From: an uncultured Blastococcus sp.
GTDB taxonomy: Bacteria; Actinomycetota; Actinomycetes; Mycobacteriales; Geodermatophilaceae
Reading direction: 5' to 3'
Assembly: GCA_902805535.1 (NCBI GenBank)
Contig: CADCTN010000178.1
Span: 1-33,326, forward strand
DNA: 33,326 bases
Position numbers and translations under genes: made by a program. The stretch's first letter is position 1. Each line of letters begins with the position of its first letter. This document shows, in pieces, positions 32,513 to 33,326 of the stretch. The notes below the pieces were generated by a model. It saw only the letters and a program-made list of their open reading frames with translations, ran no database searches and had not been told where the DNA came from.

Positions 32513-33326
32513 CCGCCAAGATACTGGCGAGGGCCGCCGGCAAGGATGTCGTGGAAGCAGGGGACGTCCTGCTGGCAGACGTGGACGTACTCACGGTGCC
32601 GGACGCGGAGCGGTTCATCGACGTCTTCGTGGACGAGGGTCTGCGCGTGTGGGACCCGAGCCGCATCGTCTTCTGCTTCGACCACTTCTTCGCCGACTGG
32701 ATGCCGTCCGGTGCGGTACGGGAGCATCCCAAGATCCACAGGTTCAGCGAGGACCAGGGCATCCCGCGCGACCAGATCTACGACCTCGACCGCAACGGCC
32801 TGTCCCACCAGGTGCCGGTCGAGGAGGGCTGGATCCTGCCGGGCACGGTGTCGATCGGCGCCGACACCCAGAGCGCGACCATGGGTGCGATGAACTGCTT
32901 CAGCATGCCGGCACTCTCCTCGGGGACCACAGCGGTCGCGCTGACCGGGAAGTGGTGGATCGTCGTTCCCGAGTGCATTCGCATCAACCTGACAGGTGCG
33001 TTGCCGGCCGGCGTGCTGGGCAAGGACGTCGCCTACCGGCTCATCAGGGACATGGGTGGCTTCGTCGACGGACGGGTGCTCGAGTTCGCCGGTCCGGGGG
33101 TGGCCTCCCTGCCCATCGACGTCCGCATGGGGATCGCCAATGGGGCGATCCAGATCGGCGCGCAGACCGTCGTGTTCCCCGGCGACCAGCGACTCCTCGA
33201 CTACCTCCGACCGCGCGCCCGCGCGCCGTTCGTCACGGTCGAGCCCGATGAGGACGCCCCGTACTACCGCACGATCGACTACGACCTGTCCACGTTCGAG
33301 TGCCTGGTCTCCGGGCCTCATGAGAT
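32497..33326 (+). CDS. LeuC/aconitase-family hydro-lyase large subunit, diverged, truncated by window edge
   Basis: Manual translation (no stop in window, so absent from the ORF track): MGSTMTAKILARAAGKDVVEAGD..., FCFDHFFADWM, LSHQVPVEEGWILPGTVSIGADTQSATMGAMN, KWWIVVPECIRINLTGALPAGVLGKDVAYRLI, LPIDVRMGIANGAIQIGAQTVVFPGD; RBS AAAGGAAG. Confidence 0.83.
   Translation, partial: MGSTMTAKILARAAGKDVVEAGDVLLADVDVLTVPDAERFIDVFVDEGLRVWDPSRIVFCFDHFFADWMPSGAVREHPKIHRFSEDQGIPRDQIYDLDRNGLSHQVPVEEGWILPGTVSIGADTQSATMGAMNCFSMPALSSGTTAVALTGKWWIVVPECIRINLTGALPAGVLGKDVAYRLIRDMGGFVDGRVLEFAGPGVASLPIDVRMGIANGAIQIGAQTVVFPGDQRLLDYLRPRARAPFVTVEPDEDAPYYRTIDYDLSTFECLVSGPHE

Overview
The window is a GC-rich actinobacterial segment; gene content and codon bias resemble Geodermatophilaceae-type genomes, but this is inference. 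The left ~15 kb is conserved chromosome: C-terminus of a TadE-like protein, a DUF1998-type DEAD/DEAH helicase, the membrane pyrophosphatase hppA, a small helical protein plus DUF1023-type alpha/beta hydrolase pair, topA, a trans-aconitate methyltransferase-like gene, an MFS-Tmk fusion, holB and tRNA-Thr(CGT). Next comes a small MarR-associated module (marR, an F420-reductase-like NADP-binding protein and an exported VOC lipoprotein). Two nearly identical promoter/operator elements (TTGACGTTGACCGTTCAACA-N4-TAGA) drive its two divergently placed target genes. From about 17.1 kb to the right edge there is a dense catabolic island: MFS, HbpS/GlcG, CocE/NonD hydrolase, mycofactocin-type SDR, two EHN-type epoxide hydrolases, SDR, ferredoxin reductase / P450 / 3Fe-4S ferredoxin, TIM-barrel isomerase, DUF59 + amidohydrolase pair, beta-hydroxyacid dehydrogenase, PEP mutase/isocitrate lyase-family lyase, and a strongly diverged LeuC/aconitase-type hydratase that runs off the edge. 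The last three resemble the hgd-dml-dmdA logic of the 2,3-dimethylmalate branch of nicotinate fermentation, with unusual active-site motifs (KRCPL instead of KRCGH; DTQS instead of DSHT). This makes the island the best candidate for an undescribed pathway. No CRISPR arrays, transposases, integrases or rRNA genes were seen.
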